This document shows positions 53,245 to 62,532 of a stretch of 64,000 nucleotides of DNA, piece by piece. The notes beneath the pieces were generated by a model. The model made no database searches, was not told the DNA's origin, and was given only the letters and a program-made list of their open reading frames with translations. Source of the stretch: Phycisphaerae bacterium. GTDB taxonomy: Bacteria > Planctomycetota > Phycisphaerae > Tepidisphaerales > Tepidisphaeraceae. A program made the position numbers and the translations under genes. Each line of letters opens with the position of its first letter. Position 1 is the stretch's first letter. The DNA lies in assembly GCA_030448225.1 (NCBI GenBank), contig JAUJNJ010000002.1, positions 1 to 64,000 of the forward strand, read 5' to 3'.

Positions 53245-55065
53245 ATGGAAGCCATCCAAACCCGTTACCGCACCCACACCTGCGGGCAGCTCCGCAGGTC
53301 CGACGTCGGCGCTGCCGAGGTGAAGCTCGCCGGCTGGGTCCACTCCTACCGCGACCACGGCGGCCTCGTCTTCATCGACCTCCGCGACCGCGACGGCCTC
53401 ACCCAGCTCGTCTTCGACGCCGACCTGTGCGGCCAGGCCACCCACGACGAGGCCCGCAAGCTCCGCGGCGAGTGGGTGATCAGCGTGAGCGGCAAGGTCG
53501 CCGCCCGCGGCGAGGGGCTGACGAACCCGAAGCTGCCGACCGGCGAGATCGAGGTGCGCGTCGTGTCGATGGAGGTGCGGAGCATCTCCCCGACGCCGCC
53601 GTTCACACCCGACGAGCGCGAGACCGTCAACGAGGAGCGGCGGCTCTCTTACCGATACCTCGACCTGCGCCGCCCGGAGATGCAGCAGACGCTGCGCGTC
53701 CGCCACAACGTGACGCGCATCATGCGCGAGTACCTCGGCGACCTCGGGTTCTGGGAGATCGAGACGCCGTTCCTCACCCGCAGCACGCCCGAGGGCGCGC
53801 GCGACTTCATCGTCCCCGCCCGCCTCGCCGCCGGCAGCTTCTACGCGCTGCCGCAGTCGCCGCAGCTCTTCAAGCAGCTCCTGATGGTCGGCGGGTGCGA
53901 CAAGTACATGCAGATCGTCCGGTGCTTCCGCGACGAGGACCTCCGCGCCGACCGCCAGGCCGAGTTCACCCAGCTCGACGTCGAGATGAGCTTCATCGAC
54001 CGCGAGAACATCATCGCGATCATGGAGGGCCTGCTGCGCCGCATCTGGAAGGACGTTCTCGGGAAGGAAGGGCCGGACCCGATCCCGCACATGGAGTACG
54101 ACGAGGCGATGAGCCGTTACGGCTCCGACCGACCGGACCTGCGGTTCGGCATGCAGCTCCACGACATCACCGACCTCGCCCACACCACCGACTTCGGCGT
54201 CTTCAAGAACGCGCCGATGGTGAAGGCGATCGTCGTCGGGGGCGGCGCGAAGCTGACGCGCAAGGAGACCGACGCGCTCGCGGAATGGTCGAAGGGCTTC
54301 GGCGCCAAGGGCCTGGCCGTGACGAAGGTCGTCGGCACCGGGTTCGACACCGGCGTCGCCAAGTTCATCCAGCCGATCGCCGCGCAGCTCATCGAGCGCA
54401 CCGGCGCCAAGGACGGCGACCTCCTCGCGTTCGCGGCCGACCGGCCGAAGATCGTCCACAAGGTGCTCGGCGAGCTTCGCCTGAAGATGGCCAAGGACCT
54501 GGCGATGAAGCCGTCGACCGAGTTCGCGTGGGTGTGGGTCGTGAACTTCCCGCTGTTCGAGTACGACGAGGAGGAGCGGCGTTACACGAGCACGCACCAC
54601 CCGTTCACGTCGCCGCTCGACGAGGACGTGGCGAACCTCGCCAGCGCCGACCGCGCCACGATCGAGTCGATCAAGAGCAAGGCGTACGACATCGTCGTCA
54701 ACGGCTCGGAGGTCGGCGGCGGGTCGATCCGTATCCACCGGATGGACGTGCAGCAGAAGGTCTTCGGCCTGCTCGGCATCGGGGAGGCGGCGCAGAAGGG
54801 GAAGTTCGGCTTCCTGCTCGACGCGCTCCAGTACGGCGCCCCGCCGCACGGCGGCATCGCGCTCGGGCTCGACCGGCTGGTGATGATCCTGCGCGGGATC
54901 AGCAACATCCGCGACGTGATCGCGTTCCCCAAGACCCAGAGCGGCGCCGACATCATGTGCGGCGCCCCCGCGCCGATCGACGAGCGCCAACTGAAGGAAA
55001 CGCACATCCGCGTCGCCGCCCCGCCGCCGCCGCCCCCCGCCGCCGCCGCGGCCGCCAAGGCGTAA
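53245..55065 (+). CDS. aspS: Aspartyl-tRNA synthetase, bacterial type
   Basis: Charges tRNA-Asp (and tRNA-Asn if non-discriminating). A 606-residue intact class II synthetase. ATG at 53245 chosen because MEAIQTRYRTHTCGQLRRSD is the usual start; the open frame extends 126 bases upstream. N-terminal anticodon-binding OB fold: VKLAGWVHSYRDHGGLVFID then LRDRDG. Motif 2 IVRCFRDEDLRADRQAEFTQ, motif 3 GIALGLDRLVMILRGISNIR. The bacterial GAD insertion (TRKETDALAEWSKGFGAKGL) is present. The Ala/Pro tail (PPPPPPAAAAAAKA) is unusual. Followed by a terminator. Confidence 0.97.
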   Translation: MEAIQTRYRTHTCGQLRRSDVGAAEVKLAGWVHSYRDHGGLVFIDLRDRDGLTQLVFDADLCGQATHDEARKLRGEWVISVSGKVAARGEGLTNPKLPTGEIEVRVVSMEVRSISPTPPFTPDERETVNEERRLSYRYLDLRRPEMQQTLRVRHNVTRIMREYLGDLGFWEIETPFLTRSTPEGARDFIVPARLAAGSFYALPQSPQLFKQLLMVGGCDKYMQIVRCFRDEDLRADRQAEFTQLDVEMSFIDRENIIAIMEGLLRRIWKDVLGKEGPDPIPHMEYDEAMSRYGSDRPDLRFGMQLHDITDLAHTTDFGVFKNAPMVKAIVVGGGAKLTRKETDALAEWSKGFGAKGLAVTKVVGTGFDTGVAKFIQPIAAQLIERTGAKDGDLLAFAADRPKIVHKVLGELRLKMAKDLAMKPSTEFAWVWVVNFPLFEYDEEERRYTSTHHPFTSPLDEDVANLASADRATIESIKSKAYDIVVNGSEVGGGSIRIHRMDVQQKVFGLLGIGEAAQKGKFGFLLDALQYGAPPHGGIALGLDRLVMILRGISNIRDVIAFPKTQSGADIMCGAPAPIDERQLKETHIRVAAPPPPPPAAAAAAKA

Positions 55066-55084
55066 CGGGCCGATGTACAGCACC

Positions 55085-55137
55085 CGGCCCGTCGGCACGT
55101 TTTCGAAAAAAGGAAACGCGCCGGCGGGCCGTTTTGT
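55085..55137 (+). terminator. Rho-independent terminator of aspS
   Basis: cggcccg-t-cggc-a-cgttttc pairs with gaaa-cg-c-gccg-g-cgggccg across a short A-rich loop, followed by ttttgtt. The stem is long but has small bulges. It lies 20 bases after the aspS stop. Confidence 0.82.
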
Positions 55138-55180
55138 TGGCAGATCGAGTCGGCGACGATCCGCCGCGGGGCCGCCGTCG

Positions 55181-55639
55181 TTATGGCTTGACGAAGTCGG
55201 ACAACCTCATCGTGAAGATCGTGCCGCCGCCGATCAGGTGCTCGCGGCGCAGGCTCTCCTTGTAGTCGTCCACCTCCGAGACCGTCAGGCGCGAGTGAGC
55301 GACATACCCCGGCGCGAGTTGGAACCGGTACGAGACGACCCCGTCGCCCGTCTTCGGCTGAAGGCTGCACCGCACGATTAGACCGGACTCTCCCTGCACC
55401 TCCAATGTCGCGTAACGGCGGAGTTCGAGATCGGACGCAGGGTCGACCTTCCGGGCCTCGGACACATCGCGCGTGACGGTCACGTCGATCGCGCCGTCGT
55501 CGCCCTTCCTGCTCGACACGGCGAAGCCAGCCCGCTTCAGATTCTCCACGGTCAGATCGAACTGGCGTTTCACGGCCGACACCTCGCCACACGTTAGAAG
55601 CACCATGACCGCCACGACGCCGAGCATGCGAAGTCTCAT
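55181..55639 (-). CDS. Secreted hypothetical protein
   Basis: A 152-residue intact protein. ATG at 55639 follows ggaggcc, giving MRLRMLGVVAVMVLLTCGEV, a signal peptide. The mature part (KRQFDLTVENLKRAGFAVSS, then ATLEVQGESGLIVRCSLQPK and YRFQLAPGYVAHSRLTVSEV) looks like a compact beta-rich domain. I do not recognise it. Convergent with aspS, which has its own terminator. Confidence 0.72.
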   Translation of the reverse strand: MRLRMLGVVAVMVLLTCGEVSAVKRQFDLTVENLKRAGFAVSSRKGDDGAIDVTVTRDVSEARKVDPASDLELRRYATLEVQGESGLIVRCSLQPKTGDGVVSYRFQLAPGYVAHSRLTVSEVDDYKESLRREHLIGGGTIFTMRLSDFVKP

Positions 55640-55780
55640 CAAAGGCCTCCGAGGGTGAAGGGACTGCTACCTTCGTAAACGCCATTCCTGCCCAGGTCCG
55701 CGCGCGCCGCTCGCGCTACGAACCCGTGGCCGTTCGAATTTTCTGTGTCACCGGGATCGTCGGCCGTACATTCAAGGGCG

Positions 55781-57199
55781 ATGACGGACGTGCATCTGGT
55801 CGCGGCGTCGCCGCCGGCGGTGCCCGCGGGCCCCGACGGCGCGTGGTCCGAACCTGCGGACCTGCCGGACGACGTGCGCCTGCTCCGCGCGTGGGCGCAG
55901 CAGCGCGACGAGCGTGCGATCGCGACGCTCGTGCGGCGGTACGTCGACCTCGTCCACTCGGCGGCGCGGCGGCGGGCGGGGGGCGGGCCGCTCGCCGAGG
56001 ACGTGACGCAGGCGGTGTTCGTGATCCTCTCCCGCCGGGCCGGGTCGCTCCGGCGCGCCGCGCCGCTCGCCGGGTGGCTCCTGCGCACGACGCGCTACGC
56101 CGCCGCCCACGCGCTGAAGATCGAGGCGCGCCGGCGGCGGCACGAGCGACGAGCGGGCATCGCCCGGGGCCGGGCGGGCCCGCCCGGCGGCCTGTGCTCG
56201 GCCGACCCGAGCGCGGCGCTGCTCTGGCGCGAGGTCGCCCCGCTGCTCGACGACGCCGTGCGGGCCCTCCCGCCGGCCGACCGGGCGGCGCTGCTGCTGC
56301 GGTACTACGAGGACCGCTCGATCGCCGACGTGGCGGCGTCGCTCGGCGTGTCGATCGACGCGGCGAAGCAGCGCCTCAGCCGCGCCGTCCGCAAGCTGCG
56401 CGGCCGACTCGAACGCCGCGGCGTCGACGCGCCGGCCGCGACCCTGGCGCCGCTGCTGTCGAGCCAGTGCGTGCGCCCCGCCCCCGCGGCCCTCGCCGCG
56501 GCCGCGACGGCGTCCGCCACCCTCCCGGGCGCGGCCACGGGAGCGATCGCCTTCACCATCGCGAAAGGAGCACTGTTCATGATGACCGTCGCACGCATCC
56601 GAACCGCCGTCGCCGTGCTGGGCCTGACCGCCGGCGCCGGCGGCGTGGCCGTCGTGTATGGCGCGTCGGGGACCGGGACCGAAACCGACCCCGCCCGACC
56701 CGCTGCCCTCGCCCCGGCCGACCCGGCCGCCACGTCGGCGAAGTCGCCGCCGGCCGCCGGACCGGCCCATCCCACCGCCAAACCCGCCCCCCCGGCCGAC
56801 GGTGCGGTGGCGCCCGCCGCCAAGCCGAAGATGCCCGCCGGCTTCGGCGTGGCCGACCGGCCGCCGGTGGTCGTCCGCACGGTCCCCGCGTCCGGCGACA
56901 CGAACGTCGACCCGGACGTCAGGGAGATCCGCGTCACCTTCAGCAAGGAGATGATCCCGGGCAACTTCTCGTTCGCGCAGGAGTCGGACGAATCGTTCCC
57001 CAAGCCCCGCGGCAAGGCCAGCTACGACGCCGACTCGCGCACGTTCGTCCTGCCCGTGACGCTCGAGCCGAACCACAACTACGTCATCCGGCTGAACTTC
57101 CCGCCCTTCAATAGTTTCATGGACACCGACAAGAACCGCGCGGTGCCCTACCTGCTCGTGTTCGAGACGAAAGGCGACCCCGACACGAAGGAGCCGTGA
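55781..57199 (+). CDS. ECF sigma factor fused to a transmembrane helix and Ig-like domain
   Basis: A 472-residue intact single frame; ATG at 55781. Residues about 40-115 are sigma region 2 (LLRAWAQQRDERAIATLVRR then YVDLVHSAARRRAG, then AEDVTQAVFVILSRRAGSLR), residues about 165-215 are sigma region 4 (ALPPADRAALLLRYYEDRSI then ADVAASLGVSIDAAKQRLSR). A transmembrane helix around residues 268-290 (RIRTAVAVLGLTAGAGGVAV) follows, then an Ala/Pro linker and a bacterial Ig-like domain (PPVVVRTVPASGDTNVDPDV then REIRVTFSKEMIPGNF). Planctomycetes often have such tailed sigma factors; membrane anchoring would make it a one-piece signal receiver. No separate anti-sigma is adjacent. Confidence 0.88.
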   Translation: MTDVHLVAASPPAVPAGPDGAWSEPADLPDDVRLLRAWAQQRDERAIATLVRRYVDLVHSAARRRAGGGPLAEDVTQAVFVILSRRAGSLRRAAPLAGWLLRTTRYAAAHALKIEARRRRHERRAGIARGRAGPPGGLCSADPSAALLWREVAPLLDDAVRALPPADRAALLLRYYEDRSIADVAASLGVSIDAAKQRLSRAVRKLRGRLERRGVDAPAATLAPLLSSQCVRPAPAALAAAATASATLPGAATGAIAFTIAKGALFMMTVARIRTAVAVLGLTAGAGGVAVVYGASGTGTETDPARPAALAPADPAATSAKSPPAAGPAHPTAKPAPPADGAVAPAAKPKMPAGFGVADRPPVVVRTVPASGDTNVDPDVREIRVTFSKEMIPGNFSFAQESDESFPKPRGKASYDADSRTFVLPVTLEPNHNYVIRLNFPPFNSFMDTDKNRAVPYLLVFETKGDPDTKEP

Positions 57200-57435
57200 G
57201 GCGAGCGGCGGCGGGGCCCGACATCCTCCGCCGCGACGCGACGACCCCGCCCCGTCCGGGCAGCCCGCGCACCTGGTCCGACGCGGTCATCCAGCGGCTG
57301 AGACTCGCTTCTTCGTCTTCGTCGTCAGGCGATTGCGGAGGATAATGGAAGGCCGATCAGTGGCCGAGCCGGTGCCGCGCCGGCTCTCGATCCACAAGAA
57401 GCTTCGCCGCCTGCTCGGTCCATTGCATCGGCGGC

Positions 57436-57789
57436 TTATGCTCCTGCGTTCGGGAAACGCGGATCGGCCGGTGGCGGACGAGTCGGAGCGGTCGGCGACA
57501 CGACGAGCAACGTCGTCTCCGGATAGCCAAACGCCATCGCTCGAAAGAAGGCTACATCCCCAAACCAGAAGTCTCTGTAGGCGTAGCCGTCCGCCTCCGC
57601 CTCCGGCCCCGGGCGCAGTATCTCGGAGGCCATCGCCTTCACGTCCCCCGGCTCTAGCGGAGACACCTGGAGCGATCGCCAAGACTGATCAACGCGCACC
57701 ACAGGCGGACTTCCCGGCGCGAGAAGCGCCACGTCGGCCTTCCGCTTGTAGCAGGTCTCCAGCAGCCGATCCCAAGCGATGGTCGCCAT
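57436..57789 (-). CDS. Stand-alone PilT-N-terminal-like domain protein
   Basis: A 117-residue protein. ATG at 57789 gives MATIAWDRLLETCYKRKADV, followed by ALLAPGSPPVVRVDQSWRSL, LEPGDVKAMASEILRP and FWFGDVAFFRAMAFGYPETT. This is the N-terminal PAS-like part of PilT-type ATPases (LLxxCxxRxxSDLHLxxGxPP pattern), but the ATPase half is absent, and no Walker A motif lies downstream. It may be a free regulatory domain or a cut-off remnant. The preceding roughly 235 bases (57200-57435) hold no gene. Confidence 0.6.
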   Translation of the reverse strand: MATIAWDRLLETCYKRKADVALLAPGSPPVVRVDQSWRSLQVSPLEPGDVKAMASEILRPGPEAEADGYAYRDFWFGDVAFFRAMAFGYPETTLLVVSPTAPTRPPPADPRFPNAGA

Positions 57790-57918
57790 ACGATCTCGCT
57801 CCCGCCCTGCCGCACGGCCGCAGGTGCATAACGGATTGCAGTTCACTGGCCGCGTCCGCGCCGACGACCGTCGAATCAGCAGAGACGTTCCGCGGCCGCG
57901 GTCCAATGAAGCGGCGGG

Positions 57919-58296
57919 TTATTCGGCAGCCGTCTCCGCCGGGACCGTCCCGCACTCCGGGCAGCGGCTGGGTGTCGCGCGGAGGTCGTAGCCGCAGGTC
58001 GGACACCGGCCGGCCGGCCGTCGCAGGCGCCGCGCGTGTGCCCACCGGAGGGCAAGGACGAAACCGCCGGTGAGCAGCAGGTGTCCGCAGCCGGGCTTGA
58101 CGTTGTGCCAGCGGATGCCGTGGTCGTTCCAAAGGCCCAGCGTGCAGTCGAGGGGAATCCAAACTGGGGCGGCGATGCTCATTGCCAGGACTCTCTGGTC
58201 GGTCGGAGGAAGCGATCCATCCAGCCAGCCGACGGCCCAGAAGCCTGCGAGGATGCTGTAGCTACTCAAGCAGTGGGCAATCAAGAGCCGCCGCAT
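57919..58296 (-). CDS. Membrane protein with C-terminal zinc ribbon
   Basis: A 125-residue protein. ATG at 58296 gives MRRLLIAHCLSSYSILAGFW, a first membrane helix; two more helices follow (VLAMSIAAPVWIPLDCTLGL and GHLLLTGGFVLALRWAHARR). The C-terminus carries a four-cysteine zinc ribbon CPTCGYDLRATPSRCPECG, a signature repeated across many planctomycete membrane proteins. Function unknown. Its start is 14 bases before the stop of the next gene upstream on the same strand. Confidence 0.85.
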   Translation of the reverse strand: MRRLLIAHCLSSYSILAGFWAVGWLDGSLPPTDQRVLAMSIAAPVWIPLDCTLGLWNDHGIRWHNVKPGCGHLLLTGGFVLALRWAHARRLRRPAGRCPTCGYDLRATPSRCPECGTVPAETAAE

Positions 58297-58309
58297 AATC
58301 ACCTGCCCG

Positions 58310-58628
58310 TTATCCGCCGCCGCTGGCCGCCACGACGCGGGCTTCCTCACCACGTCTCGTGTATCGCACTAAAAGCCATCCGTGGATGAACGGCAAAGCG
58401 ATGCAGGTCACGGCGATCACTACCCGGACAAAGCCGGGCAACTGCCGCAGTCCCACTGCTTCGGTGCAAGTGCGCGCAGACCAAGATGACACAGAGGGTG
58501 TGTAGGACATGACCAACGATGGGATAGCCGGCGGCTAGCTGAAAGCGTTCGAGGCGATATGCCAGGCGGATCGACCAGAAGAACTGGAAGATTCCGAACG
58601 CGACGATGCCCGCGATCAGGTACGCCAT
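58310..58628 (-). CDS. Small multi-helix membrane protein, one frameshift
   Basis: MAYLIAGIVAFGIFQFFWSI continues RLAYRLERFQLAAGYPIVGH and VLHTLCVILVCAHLH, then after a one-base shift near 58468 EAVGLRQLPGFVRVVIAVTC with IALPFIHGWLLVRYTRRGEE and ends AASGGG at 58310. Three to four helices, about 106 residues. I do not recognise a family. Same strand and immediately upstream of the zinc-ribbon membrane protein, so probably the same transcript. Confidence 0.68.
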
Positions 58629-58777
58629 GAGGTGGGTGACTACTAGTCTACCGACGAAAACTAAATATACGGTGCTTGAACGCCACTCGCGTCCTCTGCC
58701 AACGGCACCGGTCGCTCAACACCACGATGATCTACCCGCACGTGATGAAACGCCGTCGCCGTCGCCAGCCCGCTCGA

Positions 58778-61700
58778 TCACCCGGCGGCCGAAGCCGAGC
58801 CGGCGACGAGGGCGGCTGACGGCGGCGGCGATCTCGCCGAACGCCGCTCGAACCGTGGCGGGGCATCGGCGCGGTCAAGGGTTTGGGGATGGCGGAAACC
58901 CGGCGACGGATGACGCGGACGCGCTGGGCCCGGCTGGTCGGCGATTCGAGACGGCGGCGGCGGCGCAGGTGGGGCGGTCGGCAGCGGCTCCGGCGAGTCG
59001 GATGACGGCGGCGTTGGCGCGGTCGCGGGCGCCGGTTGCGTGGCGCCGGCCGGCGCGGGTCGGGCTGGCCGTCGAGCGTCCAGAAGATCGCGTTCTGCAC
59101 GAACGCGTCGGACCACTTCGGCGAGTAGCCGGTGATGCCCCACGTGCCGGTGCCGAGCAGGCCGCTGACGACGTCGAGCCGGGAGATCAGGACCGTGCCC
59201 TTGCCGTAAGGGATCGCCTCGATCACGGCGTTGGCGGGCTTCACGCGGCCGGACGCGAACGGGCGGAGCACGGGCTCGGGCGGCGCGGTCATGCCGGGCG
59301 GGCCGGCGCGAACAGCGGGTGGGTACCCGGCCGCAGCGGCACGGCGCGCCGCCGACGCGCGCGGGCGAGGCCGCCGCGGACGGCGTCGGTGAACGCGCGA
59401 CCCGCCGCAGTCGTCGATCAGCAGCACGCCCCCCGCCTCGACGTACGCGCGGGTGGCGGCGACCTCGGCGTCGGTCGGGTCGTGCCCGGCGGTGCCGGTC
59501 AGGTGCGCGAACGGCGCGGTCTCGGGCCGCAGGTCGGACCACTTCGTGCGGAGGACATCGACGGCGGTGCCGGTCCGGTAGCGCATCAGCCGGACGAACC
59601 GCGTCCACGCCCAGGGCTCGGGGTCCCAGTTGCCGGCGTACTCCAGCCGCGCGACGCGCACGACGCCGGCCAGCGGGCCGCCCGGCGGCTCGGGCAGGTG
59701 CGGCGACTGCAGGCGGTTGCGCAGGTCGCGGGCGCCGGCGGCGTAGACGTGGAGGTTGGCGCCGATCTGGAACACGTGCGGCATCGTCTTGTCGCGCCGC
59801 GTCATCCAGGTCTTGGCGAGGTCTGCACTCGTGTGCAGCATGAGCACGCGGGACCCGTTGCTGATCGCCCTCAGCGGGACGCGCCGCGCGTCGACCTTGA
59901 ACGGCGTCGTGTAGAGCGGGTGCCCGGGCGGCACGTCGGTGTACTCGTAGGCGGGGAACAGCTTGCGCGCCAGGTCGGTCGCGAACTTGTCGAACTCGAT
60001 CATCCCGCCGTCGGCGTGCGTGAAGATCAGGCCCCCGGCGAGCGCGAAGTTGCGGAGCTTGTCGTACTCCTCCTTCGAGAACCGCGGCCGGCGGTGGCTG
60101 GCGATGTAGAGCACCGGCGCGTCGGCCCAGTCGTCCCAAGGCGTCTTGATCGAGACGACCTGCCAGTTCAGCGGCCGCTCCATCGCGCGCGAGACGTACC
60201 GCGTGAGGCCCGACAGGTCGCGCCGGCGGTTCGACCAGTAGCCGTCGAACCGCAGCTTGTTGAACAGGATCGGGTGCCGCCCGCGCGAGAGGAACAGGAG
60301 GACGAACGACGTCTCGACCGGGTCGCCCCAGCCGCCGTCGGGCTGCTGGCGGGAGATCGCGTCGGCGGCGAGGCGTCGGTACCAGTCGTGCGCGCCGAAG
60401 TACTTCAGCCCCGACGCCAGCCCGACGCGCTCGACGCCGTACAGCGTGTACCCGTAGTGGCCGCTGATCTGGAACGCATTGCCGCCGGTCTCGAGCCACC
60501 CGAGGCCGGCGGCGAGCGACGGGGAGAACGGCGGGCGGCCGAGGACGAAGTCGGGCCGGGCCGCGTCGAGCTGGTCGCGCACAACGAACAGCGAGGCGAC
60601 GCCGGCGGCGGTCATCGACAAGCCCGAGCCGACCGTCATGCTGCTGTCGACCGTCTGGTAACCCCACGTCCCATTCGGCGACTGACATCCCACCCAGTGG
60701 CGCTCGACGTCCTCCCAATAGCTGATCGGCACCTCCGCGCCCGCGTCGGCGCCGGCCCAGACCCCCAGCAGCCCGTACTGGCTGTTCGAGTTGTCGCTCC
60801 ACCCCTGTGAAGAGCTGTGGCTATGCGAACCGTACCCGTAGGCGCCGTTCTTGTGCTCTGACACGAGCTTGTTCACGTCCATCCGGAGTTGCAGACGGTC
60901 CTGCCGACGGTTGAACAACGACAGGCACGACACGCGCAGGGCCCGCGAATAAGTCTCGAAGTTCCGATCGAACTTTGCGTCGCGAACGCCGTCGAGCAGC
61001 GCCTTCCCGAGCGGGCCCCCTGGGTGGAGCCGCTGATCGTTCACCGCCAGTCCCGCCTGGAGCAGCGCGTAGACCGCCAGCGCGTTGCGGCCGGCGTCGG
61101 CGTCCATCTGTCCCGAGCGGCGGTTGAACTTGGACGCGAGGTTCTCGATGCCCGCGCGGATCGACTTCTCGATCATCTCGTCGGTGACGCCGCCGGTCGC
61201 GGGGATCGGCGTGGGCGCCAGGGCCGGCCGCGTGACGACGGCGGTGCGGAGCGGCCGCGTGGTCGGCGCGCTCGCCGCGGTCGCGGGCGAGATGGCCGAC
61301 GGCTGCGACGCCGACGGCGCGGTCGTGGGTGCCGGCGCCGCCGCGTCGCCGGCGTCGGGCGCGGGGGCGGCGGTCATGTCGATCGGCTCGTCGTCGGCCC
61401 CGGCGTCTGCGGGCGCGGTGGTGGCCGCGGTGCGGTCGTCGCCGGGCGTTATCGATCCGGCATCTGGCGCGACGGGTCGCGCTCCCGGGGGTGGGGCGGG
61501 CCACGATAACGTGTCGATGCCGGACGCGTCCTCTGGCGCGGGGCCGTGCGCGACGGAATCGGCGGCGCGCGCGGTCCGCGAAGGGGACGCCGCGGGCGCG
61601 GGCGGCGGCGGCGATGCGTGTCGAAGGTCGACGACGGCAGCCGCGTCCGGCGTCGCCGCGATCGTCGTGCCCGTTCGCTCCTGGTGGCGGAGGACGAGCG

Positions 61701-62124
61701 CCAGCGCCACGAGCGAGGGGATCATGCCCAGGACGACGCCAGCCGCGAGCCACGCCAGCGGGCGATGGGCCGGCGCGGGCGGCGACGCGTAAACCGTTCG
61801 CACGGCGGCCGTCGACGGGTCACGAGGCGTCTCGCGTATCTCGAAGGTCGCGAGGTCGGCGGCGGCCGTGATTACTGCCGTCTCGTTCGGCGGCGCGGCG
61901 GACCCGATCGGACCGTCGGCGCTGCCGCTCGCGGGTGCTTCGGCCGGATCGGTGGCGACGTCCGTCGCCGCGGGCGGATCGACGACGTCTCCCTCCCCCA
62001 CCGACTCAAGCGCCGGCGAGTTGAACCGGATGCCGCAGGCCGGGCAGAGGAGAAGTTGCGCGCCCTCCTGCTCGTCGACGTAGATGGACTTTTGGCACGA
62101 CGGGCAACTGATCTTCGTCGCCAT
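58778..62124 (-). CDS. Giant zinc-ribbon, toroid and DUF4159 membrane protein, late frameshifts
   Basis: About 1115 residues. The ATG at 62124 gives MATKISCPSCQKSIYVDEQE with a second CPAC, forming an N-terminal zinc ribbon (residues about 7-30). A membrane helix is at 122-146 (PLAWLAAGVVLGMIPSLVAL). After a long Ala/Pro linker, residues about 325-650 form an alpha/alpha-toroid of the prenyltransferase/squalene-cyclase type (ALLQAGLAVNDQRLHPGGPL, CQSPNGTWGYQTVDSSM, QQPDGGWGDPVETSFVLLFL). Then comes a DUF4159-like Rossmann domain (APVLYIASHRRPRFSKEEYD, FTHADGGMIEFDKFATDLAR). Near 59400 and 59060 the frame must change; the Ala/Pro tail ends at 58778. Known in planctomycetes; function unknown. 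It lacks the DxDD cyclase acid. Confidence 0.82.
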
Positions 62125-62532
62125 CAAGAACCCCCGGGGAACGTAGGCGAGGCGCCCTGCGACGCGGCGTCGGGGCGACGACCGGCCGCAGGATCGAGGC
62201 AGCGGCACGTGCCCGGCGACAGAGGTAGTATAACACCGAAGGCGGGAGGACCGGCGCGGCTCGTCTCCGCAGGCCGTGCCGGCGCGCGGCGTTCGGCGTG
62301 ATCACCCGGCGGCACGGGCGCGGGATTTACGACCGCCCCGCCACGAGTCGCGTCGCTCACCGGCCGACGCCGCGCCGAGGCTTAGCGTAATCGTCGCCGA
62401 CGCCGCCGGCAATCGATAAACCGCCTGCCCGCCGGGCCGCGGCCGGCGGTCCGATTGTCTAGGCCGGGGTCGCATGCTACAACGCGACGGCATCGCGTTG
62501 AACTGGGATACGGCAGCGCGCGGTTGGTCACC
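62125..62532. other. Divergent upstream region of pyruvate kinase, with the 25-base repeat
   Basis: About 410 bases between the DUF4159 gene and pyk. Holds the second copy of the dispersed repeat at 62490-62514 (gcatcgcgttgaactgggat then acggc), ending 18 bases before the pyk start. No coding sequence supported; both promoters must be here. Confidence 0.5.

Noticed and set aside
52942..55098. A 718-codon open frame on the - strand opposite aspS
   Set aside because: Shadow of aspS; no domain pattern, and the + strand has all synthetase motifs.
58606..60810. A 734-codon open frame on the + strand opposite the DUF4159 gene
   Set aside because: Arg-rich shadow translation; the - strand has recognisable toroid and DUF4159 segments.
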